From Cymbidium sinense (Eukaryota; Streptophyta; Magnoliopsida; Asparagales; Orchidaceae): a DNA stretch of 64,000 nt. Of this stretch, positions 35,757 to 47,980 are shown piece by piece; the first letter of the stretch is position 1, and each line of letters starts with the position of its first letter. Under the pieces are notes generated by a model. That model had not been told where the DNA came from and did no database searches. It saw only the letters and a program-made list of their open reading frames with translations. The stretch lies in contig CM038214.1 of assembly GCA_021442155.1 (NCBI GenBank), forward strand, positions 145,114,488-145,178,487, read 5' to 3'. Position numbers and translations under genes: made by a program.

Positions 35757-37230
35757 AAATGCCCTAGTTGGTCTGGCTCGGGCTTTTGATTCTTTGGGTA
35801 TAGCTAAACCTTTGCCTCTAAATCCTTCAAAGATGCCTTATATAGTATGGATTCTTCAACTTCTTCTAATCTTTCTTTAAAACTGGTTCATACAACCTTC
35901 AAAGGTGTTCTGGCTATTATGTGCTTTGACTTGGATACTAAAAAACTAGTCGAGCCTTATGTGTATACTTTGATTGGAAATTTTTTTTCGGCATCCTGGT
36001 ATGGATGAAATTTGATTTTTCTATCATGATTTGAATATTTCTGGTGTTTTTTTTGTTGGTTTACTAGATGGTAGACATGTCGATTAAATTATCTAATGAC
36101 CTTGATTATAGTCATATCTTTGCTAACTGATCTTTTTATGCTAAAACCTTTCAAATGCATATTCTTAAATGGACTCCATTTTTTGACTTTAAAATGGAAT
36201 CTTATAGTTTGGTTATCTTTACCTAATTTTTAAGTTCACTTTATTAATTGTCAATTCTTGCATGCTATGAGTTCTATTTTGGTAGACCCTTGCAAATCAT
36301 TCAAGCAACCACAACCAAATCTAGGCCATCGATTGCTCGAATCCTTATTAAAATTGATGTAATAAAGAAATTTCCTAAGTAGGTGTGGATTGGATTAGAG
36401 AAATATGGATATTTCTAGCAGGTTGAGTTTAAAAACTTCCCTGCTTTCTATAATCATTGCAAAACTCATGGGCATGATGTATTAGAATGTTTTGTTCCTC
36501 ATCAACATCTTCAAAAGAAAGTGGTTAAAGATCTTAAGGTTGGTGGCAAAATTGGAGATTTAAAAAGTGATTAAAGAAATTCTACTTTAAATGAAAAGGA
36601 TAATGGTGCTATGAATGAAATTGTTGATATTTCTAATGATGTTCCTAATGTTTCTAATGTTGTTCTCAATGTAAGTGGTAGTGATAAGCTTGTTAAAATG
36701 CTTATGTAACTTTTGGAGAGTAATCGGTTTTGGCTACTATTACTAATATTCTTGAAAAGCATGTGGATAATTTTCTTGTTTTATTTTCTGATTCTAAGAA
36801 GATTTGTGATAAAGTTGCTAAAATATTATAGAAAATGTTTCTCTTATTTTGCCAAAAAAATTTTAAAAGAAAATCTTGTTTTATCTTCTTTGAATTTGGG
36901 CAAGAATGATGGTATGGAGCTTGTTGATAATGTCCAAGTTTTGTTTGGTTAATAAATCTATTTCTGCCCTTTCTTTAACTATTATTTTGGATGGTATTTT
37001 GCTTAGTGATAATTCTTGTTTAATGGAGAATGAGGATTTATCTTATTGTCAAATGGGATCTTCTCCTAAATCTATTATTAATAATGATGACAAAAATTTT
37101 TTTGATGATCAATCCATGGAAAATGAGACTAATTTTCAAACTATTTTTGTGAAAATGAAATAATAGTTTAAGAATTATCCTCCTAAAGTTTCTAGATCCA
37201 CTTGATCTTCTTCAACTTCTTTGCCTAATA
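35757..37230 (+). pseudogene. L1 copy 1 ORF1 (gag-like) remnant
   Basis: Homologous in layout to ORF1 of copy 2: an N-terminal ALVGLARAFDSLGIAKP-like start, a middle domain with WTPFFDFKMES (the plant LINE DUF4283-type region), and a CCHC zinc-knuckle remnant at 36446-36490 (C-x4-GH-x4-C retained, first cysteine lost). A low-complexity tail with repeated SNDVPNVSNV-like text follows. ORF1 proteins coat the LINE RNA. Many stops make it non-functional. The domain call rests on comparison with copy 2 and recalled family layout. Confidence 0.6.
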
Positions 37231-37237
37231 AAAATTA

Positions 37238-37900
37238 ATGTTTAACTTTCTTATTTGGAATGTGAGGGGCATTGGTACTCTTGTTATTAGAAATATAATT
37301 AGCAATCTTTGTAGAATTTATAATGGTGGTTTCTTGGTTATTCTTGAACCTCTTTTTTTCTTCTTCTAAAATAATGCATGCGGCCAGGATGATTGGTTTT
37401 AGCAATTTTTATTTCAATAGCAATAATAAAATTTGGTTATTTTGGAATATCTCTTTTTCTACTAATGTTATCAATGATTTTCATCAAGTTATTAATGTGG
37501 ATATTTCATTTGGTTATTATCATGCTTTTGGTTCTTTTGTTTATCTTTGCTTCTAACAAGTTAGGGAGGAGAATTCCTTGGGATAAATTATTGAATTTCA
37601 CTTCTGTTGTTAATAATTCTTGGATTGTTAGTGGGGATTTCAATATGGTCCTTTTTTTAAATGAAGGGAAAGAGGGTTCTTTTCTGAATTTACATTAAAT
37701 AGAAGATTTTGCAAATATGATTTTGGATTGTAATCTTTATGATGTCAGTTTCATTGGTTCTCAATTTACATGGAATAATCATAGATTGTGGCAACGGTTT
37801 GATCGTGCATTATTTAATAATTATTTGTTAAATTTTAGCCTTTAACTTCATTGGAGCATCTTAATAGAACTCTCTCAAATCATGCTCCTCTTTTGGTTTC
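37238..37900 (+). pseudogene. L1 copy 1 ORF2, AP endonuclease domain
   Basis: The ATG at 37238 opens MFNFLIWNVRGIGT, the usual start of plant L1 ORF2. Endonuclease landmarks follow: ILEPL, ARMIGF, VSGDFN (37630), GSQFTWNN, RFDRALFN, and a decayed SNHAPL near 37880. These match the Mg-dependent apurinic endonuclease family that nicks target DNA before reverse transcription. Frameshifts near 37550 and 37690 and later stops break the chain. Confidence 0.82.
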
Positions 37901-38472
37901 TATTAAGGATGTTGTTCATAATAATAATGTCATTAAAAATTTTTGTTTTCAAAATATGTGGTTACAAGATAAAAGTTTTCTTGATGTTATTGCTTATAAT
38001 TAGTTTGCTCCTCTTTCTCCTGATGATTCTGCATTTGGTATGATGAGATTTTGGCTTAAGCTTAAAAGGGTTAAGAATAATATCACTAGGTGGAATAAAT
38101 TGCTTTAAAAGCTTTTGATAATATCAAGAATATGGAACAAAAGGTGAAAGATTTTGAAGAACTTGTTATTACTGATTGTTCTTTCTGTTCTAATCTTGCT
38201 GAAGCTAAAGATAATCTCATTAAGTTTTAGGATTTGGAGGAGACTTATTGAAAATAAAAAGTTGTCTCTAAGCATCTTTTAGGGAGAGAAACTACATATT
38301 TTCATGCTTTGGTAATGAAAAGGAGAGTTCTTGGTTACATTCATAAAATCAAGAACTTTGATGGTTCTTGGCTTACCAAAAGAGGATATATTTTCTTACT
38401 CTTAATTATTTAAAGATCTTTTAAATAAAATTGTCTTGAGCATTTATCCAATCCTCTATCATCCCTTCTATT

Positions 38473-39722
38473 ATGTCTACCGAGGATAATGAGTTCTTGG
38501 TTGCTCCTCCTTCTGATCAGGAAATTTATAATATTTTTAATGGTATGAATGTTAATTCTATTGCAAGGCTGGATGGTTACACTACTTTATTCTTTAAAAA
38601 AGCTTGGTTTATTATTAAAATTGATCTTGTCTTTGTTAAGGATTTTTTCAAGGGAATTCTATTCTAAATATTTTATTAGCACTTCTATTATTCTTAATCC
38701 TAAGAAAGATAATAACTTTTGAAATGACTTTAGACCTATTAGTCTTTGTACTTTTTCAATAAATTGATTTCTAAAATTTTGATTAATAGGCTCAGTAAGT
38801 TTCTTCCTAAGATTATCTCTCCTAATCAAACTGGCTTTGTGAAAGGTAGAACTATTTTGGATAACATCTTGCTTGCACAAGAATTGATTCATGATTTAAA
38901 TGTTAAAACTATAGGTGGAAACTTACTTTTAAGCTTGACATCAGCTTATGATAACATTTCTTGGGATTTTCTTAATATCATTCTTACATTATTTGGTTTT
39001 CTAATCATATTCTTTCTTTGGTTAACAATATAATTAGAAATGTTTGGTTTTCATTAGTTATCAAAGGTGAAAACTTTGGTTTTTTTAATTCCTCTGAAGG
39101 TATAAGATAAGGTGACCCTCTTTCTCCATCGCTTTTTATTATTGTGGTTGAATATTTGTCTCGTTGGCTTCATCTTTTTTTAGAAGAATTATATTATGTA
39201 TTTAAGGAATCTTGGTGGTTTGGCTATCTCTCACTTAATCTTTGCTAATGATTCATAACTTTTTGTAATTGCTCGTTACATTATGTTAAAAAACTTAATG
39301 ATTTTTTAAATAAATTTGAAAATGAAAGTGGCCTTTTGATTAGTACTCATAAAAGTTGTTTAATCACTTATACTTTTATTTCTCTTTATAGAATTTATAA
39401 AATAAAGGACATCACTAGTTTTTCTCATCAAAATCTTCCTACTAAATATTTAGGCTCCCCTTTATATTGTGGCCATAAGAGATCCCATCTCTTTGATGAG
39501 GTAATTCATAATATTCAAAATAAAATTTCTACCATTGAATTTAATTTTTTATCTTTTGGTGCTAGATTAATTGTTATTAAAAGTATTATTTATTTTCTCC
39601 TTTTTTGCTTGTTGCTTAATATTGTTCCTACTTCCCACGTTCTTATCAAGATTGAAAGACTTTTCAATAAGTTTTTTTTTGGATCTAGGAATTCAGCCAA
39701 AAGGCTTCATTGGACTTCTTAG
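38473..39722 (+). pseudogene. L1 copy 1 ORF2, reverse transcriptase domain
   Basis: Visible blocks in order: an N-terminal helper region (38473-38667), FRPISLC (about 38732), LISKILINRLSKFLPKII, QTGFVKGRTILDNILLAQE, then decayed catalytic block 1 (SAYDNISWDFL), the EGI-GDPLSP-type block near 39095-39125, and FAND in place of FADD near 39240. The RT C-terminal region (LSFGARLIVIKSI) follows. The lost second aspartate plus stops make it inactive. The downstream KYCKGKHP and WDINNG text (39849-40000) is the usual linker to the zinc-binding domain. Confidence 0.85.
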
Positions 39723-40217
39723 TCTAATATGTGTGGTACAATTTATGAAGGTGGTATTGGGTGCAGATCTTTAAGTGATTTTGCCAATGTTTTTTCATAT
39801 AACGTTTAGTGGAATTTTTGGAAAAAAGAAATTTTTTGGGCTAAATTCATGAAATTTAAATATTGCAAAGGTAAGCATCCTTTAATTTGCAATTATAAAC
39901 ATGGTGACTCTATTATTTGGAAATGGATCTATGATATTAAATGGAAAGCAGAACGTCTCATTTTTTGGGATATTAATAATGGATTTTATTTCTTTAGGCG
40001 AGATAACTGGATGAGGATTTTTCCAATGATTCTCTTTAATACTCTACTTCTTTGAAAGTTAGTCATTTTATTTATAATGGTGAATGTAATTTCTCTCTTT
40101 TAAATGATTTGATTCTTGATTTCATTAGTAATAACATCATTAATATTCCTATTGAAGGTAATTTTTTTAGATCAAATTATTTTCAAAATTTTAGTAATGG
40201 AGAATTTTCTTTAAAGA

Positions 40218-43140
40218 TATTGACCTCATTCTTGGAAGAGGTCATTTTAGCAATGAGAAGATCTCAAGTTTAAATAGAGATTTCCTAATTCAATATCCTA
40301 GTCACTATGCTTAGTAAATTAGGAAATGCATTTTGAGGTAAATACAATCTACTTGGTTTGATGCAAAACCAAGTCAAATATCCAGCATAAATTAAATCAA
40401 TTAAATCAATGAAAATAAAATGGAAGTTCAAAGTCAAACCTAAAGTCAACTTGAGTCAACCTATGATTGACTTAAGTGGACCCACTTGGTCAAAAGGTCA
40501 ACCCACTAAAATTTGACCAAATTAAATCATCAAAAATATTTCAAATGATCAAATAAACATGTTCGATCACAATGACAAAAGAATTTGAGTCCATTGAGGC
40601 TAGATTAGTAAGTTAAATTCCTTAAGTCAAAATAACCTAAAATAGGCTACATTGAACTCAAACCCAAGGAAAATTCAAATCACTTTCAACCAATGCATAT
40701 GGGATGGAGAATAATCCTCTTAAACCTTGCTAATGAAGGAATTAAGTGCTAATTAACCTCCCTAACTAAGCCAATTAAAGAACTAAATGACAAAACCCAA
40801 AATGAATTAAAAAAATTCACTAAGGGAAGGTAAAATCCATTTTCCCTTCCCAATCTCCCCACCTCTTCAGCCTAGACACTTGTAAGGCAGAGAGGGGAAT
40901 CCTAACAAGCTTCCAAGACTCTTCATGCCCCGCCGACCAAGGATTAGCCAAAACAAGAGCTTTAAAGCTCTCAAGCACATAGCAAAAACACAGATACACT
41001 CCTTCCCAAGGAGAATTGAAGTTCCCTTCACCTTCATACATCCAAATTGAAGCTAAATGAAAGCTCTTCCCCCTCCCAAGTGTTCTTAGCCATTGAAAAC
41101 CACCAAAGCCAAAATTTATCAAGCCAAGGGTTGGTCTAGGAAATAATTTGTAAGGAATTAACCCAATTCCTTTTACAAGCAAGTTCAATTCGAGGTTCTG
41201 AAGCTCTACGATCAATTCCAAAGCCAATCGTCCAACGAATTGAGGTATGCCATTAACGAGCTTGAGCTTTTCCTTAAGGATTTTGATTGTGATCATTTTC
41301 AAACAAAATGTGATCTTCATTAGACTAGATGCCTAGGTTTGTTTGTTCGTTAAACTGGATGTTAGGGCATTCTTTCTAGATTTAACACTATTTTTTGCAA
41401 GGGGTTATGTTAAAGGGATCACTGTAATAAATAAATTATAAAATTTTTGTTTGCTTGTAAGTGTTGAAAATCCTTTAACATAGTCCATAAGATAGATGGG
41501 CCTAGCAACTAATGCTAAAGTATGTTTGTGAAATATAAATGAGTTTGTGTGTTGTTGTGTATTTCTAATGTCTATTTTCTTTGGGTGTAGGATTTCTTTT
41601 AAATTTTAAATGTAAATTTGAGCATAAAATTAGGTTAGGATCTATGGGGTCTAGGATTAGTAGAAGCTGACCCAACTAGGAGATGATGTAGTGGTCCCTT
41701 TTGGGGCCCGATGGATGTCCCTAAAGAAGGAGACTTTTTTGGAAAGAAGACCCATAGATCTGAACTTGGGGTTCTAGGCAAGGTTGTATAAGAGAAGAAC
41801 TTGGCTGCCCATGTTATTTTTCTTAGGGGTACAATGGTACCCAGAGCATTGGCCTTTTCTTATATAATTTAATTTGGTTAGATTTAATTTTAGGTTTCTT
41901 TATGTGCTATATTTGTGCTGTGATGTATTCTTGGACGTAGGCTCATAGGATAAACTAAATTTTTTACCCAACTAAATCAATTTAAACATAAAAATAAATG
42001 CAATTAATAATCTTCATATAAAAGCCTAGGCATTAAAGCAAGATAAAATATGTAGCAACCCCTTAGCTAGATGTTTTAACATAATGCATCTTGATTAAGG
42101 AAGGGCTTCCATCTTTGCTAGAGAATTGGGCTTGACCTTTGATAGCCTATGATGGAAGAACACCTTCTTCTATTCTGATTTGGCCCATAACCTTTTTCTA
42201 ATTACATGCATTAGGCATAAATTGCATTCCTATGACCTACATGAATCTTGAGTCAAAATTCATAAAAGAAAATATCCATTAGTTAAATGCATCCTCATGC
42301 CCTACATGATCTTAGGGATTAGAGAGTGAGTCTAGTTTCATAGATTTCTTTCCTAAAAATGCAATAGCCCAACCATCTTGTGACCCCATTTAAAATATGC
42401 TTAGGTGGTGTTAGCCTTCTCCGGTGGGTTGTAAGTCGGTAAGGAATAGGCTAGTTCCCTCAGGTGAGGAGAATGGACAATGATTTTAAAGGATAGAACT
42501 AGGTCGAGCATCTGACATGTGTCAGAAGCTCCTGTAGACAAGGTTATGAAGCATCCTTTTTAGGAATAAGTCTTCAACCCTAGGCATTTCTACAATCATG
42601 TGCTGTTAGAATCTAAGCCCTAGATTTCTAAGAAAATGACAACTAAAATCTAAAATTAAATCCCAAATTTGAAGCCCAATCAGGATAGTTGAAATCTACT
42701 GGTATCCAGATCAATAGGAATTTCCTACTCATTCCCATTTGACTCTTGAAAATGAATCTCTCTAATTTGGACCTCTCCCAATTGAATTTCCAAAATCAAT
42801 CCTTGAAAAATAACCATTTATTTCTTTAAAGAGTATCCTTAGGAAGAGACCCTTCCTAAGATTTAATTAAATATAGAGGCTTTCTTTTATAGGAAACCAT
42901 GATCCCAAGATAAAATAAACCCTGTTCTACCTTTCCATGTAGTTCATGGGAAAATACTCTTATACATAAAAGGCCCATTAGCCTTAGGCATATTTTATTG
43001 AAATGATTCAATCCATTACAGGAGAGCATGTTTATCTTTTGAGATAATAGGTTTATTCCTTAATGCTATATTTGGTCATCTAAATAAAATATTTCTAAAC
43101 TCTATGTGGTGTCATTTCTTTTCTCTATTCGGAGAAAACA
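40218..43140 (+). repeat. Left LTR of the nested Tat-like element
   Basis: This aligns end to end with 50033-52920. It opens TATTGACCTCATT (the right LTR keeps TGTTGACC) and closes TTCGGAGAAAACA. It contains GTCAA-rich text near 40430-40530 and a TTATATAATTTAATTTGG stretch near 41860 that could hold the promoter. The open frame at 40820-41320 (minus) has no recognised domain. The two LTRs differ by substitutions and by several small deletions. Confidence 0.9.
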
Positions 43141-43175
43141 CCAACATATTTTTTTGGCAGGGATTGGTTCGTCTC
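43141..43175 (+). other. Probable primer-binding site region
   Basis: Directly after the left LTR comes CCAACATATTTTTTTGGCAGGGATTGGTTCG-type sequence (31 bases from 43141). Tat-group elements usually carry a TTTTTGGCG..GGGGATT segment at this place; this looks like a decayed form. The matching tRNA cannot be named from it. Confidence 0.5.
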
Positions 43176-45790
43176 TGTCTTTAGAAATAAAGGTTATTTC
43201 TATATATCGTGATAGTGCCACTCACTAGTCAAGACATCCTTTCTTTTCGTTGGATACCTCTCCATTTCATTCTTGGTTGAGCCTATCCAACATATTAAAT
43301 AGAGATTCTAGAACTCTTCATTTTTCATAGTTAAACGATTGGGTCCTAGAACTAAATCCCAAAATAAAATGAGAGAAATAAATAAAAACCAAGTCAATTT
43401 TCTTAAGACCTAAATTTGGCCAAGATGGATTTGAAACCATTCCAATATGGAAAAGAAATGTTCAATTTAAAAAAGTATGAAAAGTACTTCGAAATTTGAA
43501 AAGCAAATCTCTAAAAAATAAAGTCTCAAAGTTAAACTTATCCTTGATGTTACTTTGGCTTTGTACTAGAGCTAAAGATAATCAGGGTAGGGTCCTTGAA
43601 TGGATACCCTTTGTTTTACTACATTCAAAGATGGCACCTAAGGATGTAGAAATGAAGGCATTCCTTCAAATCTTGAGAAAATTCAAATCAAAAGGTGGTA
43701 TAGTTATACTATTGCCCCTTTACCACCATGATTGAAGTTTGAATTACATTTTAAAAAAGGATAAATAAAATCATCCCAAAAAGATTGCCTTATTGACCTT
43801 AGGTAGAGGTTGATTAAGGAACTAAATGTGAATCTTCCTATAGAAGAAAATTTACATAAATGCAAATTAGCTTTAATCTCAATTCATTTCCACAAGTCCA
43901 CTAGAATATTGAAAAATCATTTGTTCAAGCTGATTGGCCAAATCTAAGGAGTGACTTGGAGGTAACCCTCTTTTAGACCTTTTCAAAACCTTAAATTCTT
44001 AAGAGCTTGGGAGAGAGTCAAAGAGGATGACATAAAGTTGAAATGAATGAAGTTTAAACTAATAAATTTAAATAAACTTCCTTAATGAGAGTTTCCTCTC
44101 ATTAAATGAATGATATTTTGTGAATGGCTTTAATTAATTAAAATCTAAATCATGAAGAAAAAATAAATGAAGAGTTTAATCCTTCTAAATAAATCATGAT
44201 CTTAGGATTGGGTCCTAAGGGTGATATTTCTATCTCTCAGAGTAAAAATTTGGAACTTTTATCTCTAGTTAGTTGATAGATAAATCACTTAATGCATTGT
44301 CAATCCAAATGAATGAAGAAAGCCTTAGTTTTCTCTGTTCAGAGAGTAAGTAATTATATGCATTCAATACAAAGTGAACCTAAGGAGAATCCTTTGCAAT
44401 GTCTTATGACTGATTTGACATTATCTTAATGTCTAATATGGTGGTCAAAGATTTCATTGCAAGCTCAGATTACCTATAATCTTATATGTGCTATAAAAGA
44501 ATGCAAATCATACTTGACTTTCTAATAGCATAACATATACCCTAGAGGGTCCTTTTCTTAAATGATGATCCTTTAAATGAATAGATAATGAGGTCTATTG
44601 ATCTATTGAGCATAGAGTTAGACCTACCTTCCCTGCATATCAAAAGGGAAATTCTTGAAATCAAATTCAAAATGGTAGAGTTATTCCACCTTAAATGACA
44701 TTGAAAATAAATGGTAAATGAGTCATCTTTAAAATGTGATGTCTTGCCCATCTTAGAGAAGTTGCTTGCAAAATCAAGCATCATAATGATATTAAAAAGC
44801 AATAAAAAAATATGAAATAAAATAAAAAAAAATAAAAAAGAAATGAAAGTAAAGCAAGGCATTACATAATCATGAAATTTTACTTACTTATAAGCAACTT
44901 CCATGTAAATTCTAGGTTCTAGGGTTATTTTGATGAAGATTGATAAGAAAATTATATAAATTCAATCAAGCGAAAGTAATTTTCAAGCTTCATGAAAATT
45001 CAATCTTGAAAAATTCTAGAAAAGAACTTAATCTCAATCACATTGTTCATTGAAGATAAAATTCAAACATGAAAAAAGCAACTTAGGAATTACATGAAAC
45101 ATCTTTAAATGCTCTTATGGTCTTATCCACCCAATAAAAAAAAAGAAGGGAATCAAATGGAAAGAAAAGAAGAAACATATTGATTATTGAAGGATGTTCA
45201 TATTCATCCTAAAGTGTTGAGTCTTTAGGAATATCATTCTTCCACTCCTAAATGACCTCACTACATATTTGATTCCATTAGAAAATTTTGATTACAGAAG
45301 TGTAAAGTTTTCAAGGAAGTCATTATGCAAATCTTAAATGACTCACTCCACTAAATAATTTTGAATTCATAAGTGTAACATCTTTAGAAAGTCATTTTTA
45401 CCAATTTTAAATGGCTTTACTAGATTTATTGTTCCTCAAAAAGATGAAAAAGAAATAGAAATGTTGGATCATATTGTATGATCAATCAACAAAAGACTTG
45501 AATCATATCAAAAAAATCAATCAATATAATGTTGTATTTAGACAAAAGTCAAATACATCAAATTTCCTAGCAAATTATTTAGTGGAGTCATTTCATAAAG
45601 AGTGAAATGTTATGGAAATGTGTTAAATACATCTATATTCTTAGTGAATCTTGTAATTAGAAAAAATGCAAAATGTAACCTTTCATAAAGAAATGAAATC
45701 AGAATATTACCAAAAGAAAGAAAGAAAGAAAAGTAAAGGGATGGAAAGGACTATATCAAAGCAAAAGAATGAAGTCTAAAATTTCTAAGC
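43176..45790 (+). other. Nested element interior, no clear gene
   Basis: AT-rich, stop-riddled sequence lies where gag and the start of pol would be. A short frame at 43496-43735 and a minus frame at 44542-44862 show no domain I recognise. A GAAA microsatellite lies just outside at about 45716-45732. It probably holds decayed gag that I cannot confirm by eye. Confidence 0.45.
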
Positions 45791-45791
45791 A

Positions 45792-46290
45792 TGTGGACAT
45801 TTTGACTTTAAAATTCTCCACATCAAAATAAAATGGTAGGGTTAGAAGTTAAAATTGTCCCTAGCTAAATAAAAATAATCAGATATCTCATGCTTTGTCA
45901 TTTTAGCCTTTGCCATGATTGGGTGAGCTCACTTGGCAGGTTAAACAAAAAGATAGTGGATCTTCTTTTTCAGAAGTCCATATTTTTTGAATGTCAAAGG
46001 TCCCATTGAGTATACTCTGATTCCATTACAAATGAAGTGAAAATACCCAATGTAAATGGACATTTTAACTTCAAACTTCTCCACATCAAAATAAAGTGGT
46101 AGGGTTAGAAGTCAAAAATTGTCCCTAGCTGAACAAAAATAAGCAGATATCTCATACTTTATCATTTTAGCCTTTTCCATGATTGGGTGAGCTCGCTTGG
46201 TGGGTTAAAAGAAAAGATAGTGGATCTTCTTTTCCAGGGTCCATATCCTTTGTATGGCAAAGATCTCATTGAGTATACTCTGATTCCATT
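45792..46290 (+). repeat. Tandem duplication of about 260 bases in the nested element
   Basis: Two neighbouring copies (about 45792-46026 and 46054-46290) share GGACATTTT, CTCCACATCAAAATAAA, GGTAGGGTTAGAAGT, ATTGGGTGAGCTC, GATAGTGGATCTTCTTTT and GAGTATACTCTGATTCCATT in the same order, offset near 263 bases. No product is recognised. Confidence 0.8.
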
Positions 46291-46399
46291 TCAAGTGGCC
46301 TATAACCATAAACAAGAAAAGTTATGGAATCATAGAGCCATTGTAGGATAAAAAGCTAAAGTAGTTTGGGTCCTAACTTTCTTTTCAAAAGGCACTCTA

Positions 46400-47225
46400 G
46401 TACAATGCATAAATTTTGTTTAGATGTGTCTGGAGATTTATATAGTCTTCAAGTTCGGGATGCACTCTTAGAATTTGAAGAAAAATCCCATTCCATAATT
46501 GACAAGTTGATATCAATGATCTAACTCTTTAATGAGTTAGCTATTGATGACTTGATCAACCTATCTTTTGGGTTTAAAGACTACTTTATCTAGAAATAAA
46601 TTGAAATGATCTCCAGATGTAGTGGTCTATAAACTTAAGCTTGATGCCATTTCCATAAACTAAGTCCCTTGATGATTGTGGTCAAATTCAAAAGAAAAGT
46701 AAAATTTTTGCTAAATTAAAGCTAGAAAATGATGGATGTACATGAAGAAAACATTCATCTTGGTTAGCTAACATCATTATTGACCCACATCCTGGGACTA
46801 GGGTAGAATCTTTACCTTGAAAATGGGTTCATATTACCCATATTTCATTTTAAAATCAAAAAAGGCTTTCATGCATAAGATTATCCTTCTTAAGGATAAC
46901 TTATCTAAAAATTGTCAAATTAAAATAATTCTAGAAAAGAAGAATTGAAAGCATATGATATGACATTCAAAATCCTTACAAGAATGTTCTATTATAGAGT
47001 CATATCATTCAATCTCAAAATATTTGGGGCAATTTAGCAAAAAGGGTCTTGATCAAGATTTCTTATAATCCCACTTTCAATTAGGTTGAGGGTTATATTG
47101 AAAATCTTGCAAAGAAGAAAAAGAAAATAAAAGAAACATCAATATGATTTGAAGAACAATCTTATTACTACATATAGAGTCTTGAAATTTACTTTTGAAG
47201 TAATTTCAAAGACCTTGTAGTAAAA
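46400..47225 (+). pseudogene. Decayed Tat-like reverse transcriptase of the nested element
   Basis: The frame fragments parallel the other Tat-like piece at 9832-11040: LEFEEKSHSIIDKL corresponds to EFEEKIKSTIDEL, FNELAIDDLINL with GFKDYF to the TEFKDYFTW segment, then NCQIKI and a decayed VMPF-like block near 46990, and a final segment matching the NLKMNPLKCAF region near 47170-47225. Stops occur every few dozen codons. The similarity stops at about 47225, so RNase H and integrase are not visible. The assignment rests on comparison within this window. Confidence 0.6.
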
Positions 47226-47229
47226 TATA

Positions 47230-47980
47230 AAAGTATCAAAAATGCAAAAAAAGAAATGAATCAAAATCATGAAATTTCATTTCATATATCCTTTAAAAGA
47301 ATAATAAATTAATTGAAGAAATTCAATTTCAAACTTATTAGGAGAATCTTAATTTTTAATAAGTTAATCCTTTCAATTCCATTATTGATTAGGGATAAAA
47401 TTTTTGTCTCTATGAGAATCTAAAAGATTATCTTGATTCTCATTCACTTTGGAAAGATTTAAAGGAATCTTTTGATCTCTATTGATCCCAAGAGAATGCC
47501 CTATAAGTCGTTGACTCATGTCAAAAAAACAAAAAAAACATACATGTCCAAACAAAAATAAATAGAAATTACATTTGAGAAGCATAGACTGACTTTGGTT
47601 CTTACTACTAAAGAACTACATCACATGCAAGCTCAAAAAATAAATTCTCATGTTAGTACCCTATGATGTCTTGCCTTTAGTGACATGGACATCTAGCATG
47701 GTTCATTGTAACTTTGAGATGAAAAAGAAGAAAGAAAGAAAATGATGAACTTCTATGCTCATGGCATAGTAAAGCATTGGGTCCAAAATATACCCAAATC
47801 CTCCTTCAAAAAATAAATTCCAACTCTTTGAAACCTTCTTCACTAAACTTCTTCATGTGTAAGGTATTAGTGAAATCAAGAAATGGAAGCAAACCTTCCA
47901 TCACCCTTTCATCAAGTTAGACTGATCAAGTAAAGATTAAGTTCATGAAACTCTTGCTTATTAGTCAAAACTTTTGGGGA
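47230..47980 (+). other. Nested element interior after pol, no gene seen
   Basis: A-rich sequence without a recognised frame connects the end of the reverse transcriptase remnant to the tandem repeats. A minus-strand open frame at 47382-47585 is probably chance. Confidence 0.5.

Larger units (their letters stand above)
35566..40217 (+). mobile_element. L1-clade LINE copy 1, 5' part (split by LTR element)
   Basis: This is a plant L1-type non-LTR retrotransposon with ORF1 remnant (about 35757-37230), ORF2 start at 37238 with AP endonuclease, and reverse transcriptase through about 40055. It is cut at 40217 by a Tat-like LTR element and resumes at 52921. Both ORFs carry many stops and frameshifts. 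The protein frame is interrupted between an NGEFSLK segment and the zinc-binding C-terminal domain; L1 copy 2 keeps these regions contiguous, which confirms the split. The element lies on the CCCTAAA strand. Length is near full for the family if the two parts are joined. Confidence 0.88.

Noticed and set aside
40820..41320. 166-codon minus-strand open frame in the left LTR
   Set aside because: The same place in the right LTR is broken by indels, and no domain is recognised; likely chance in an LTR.
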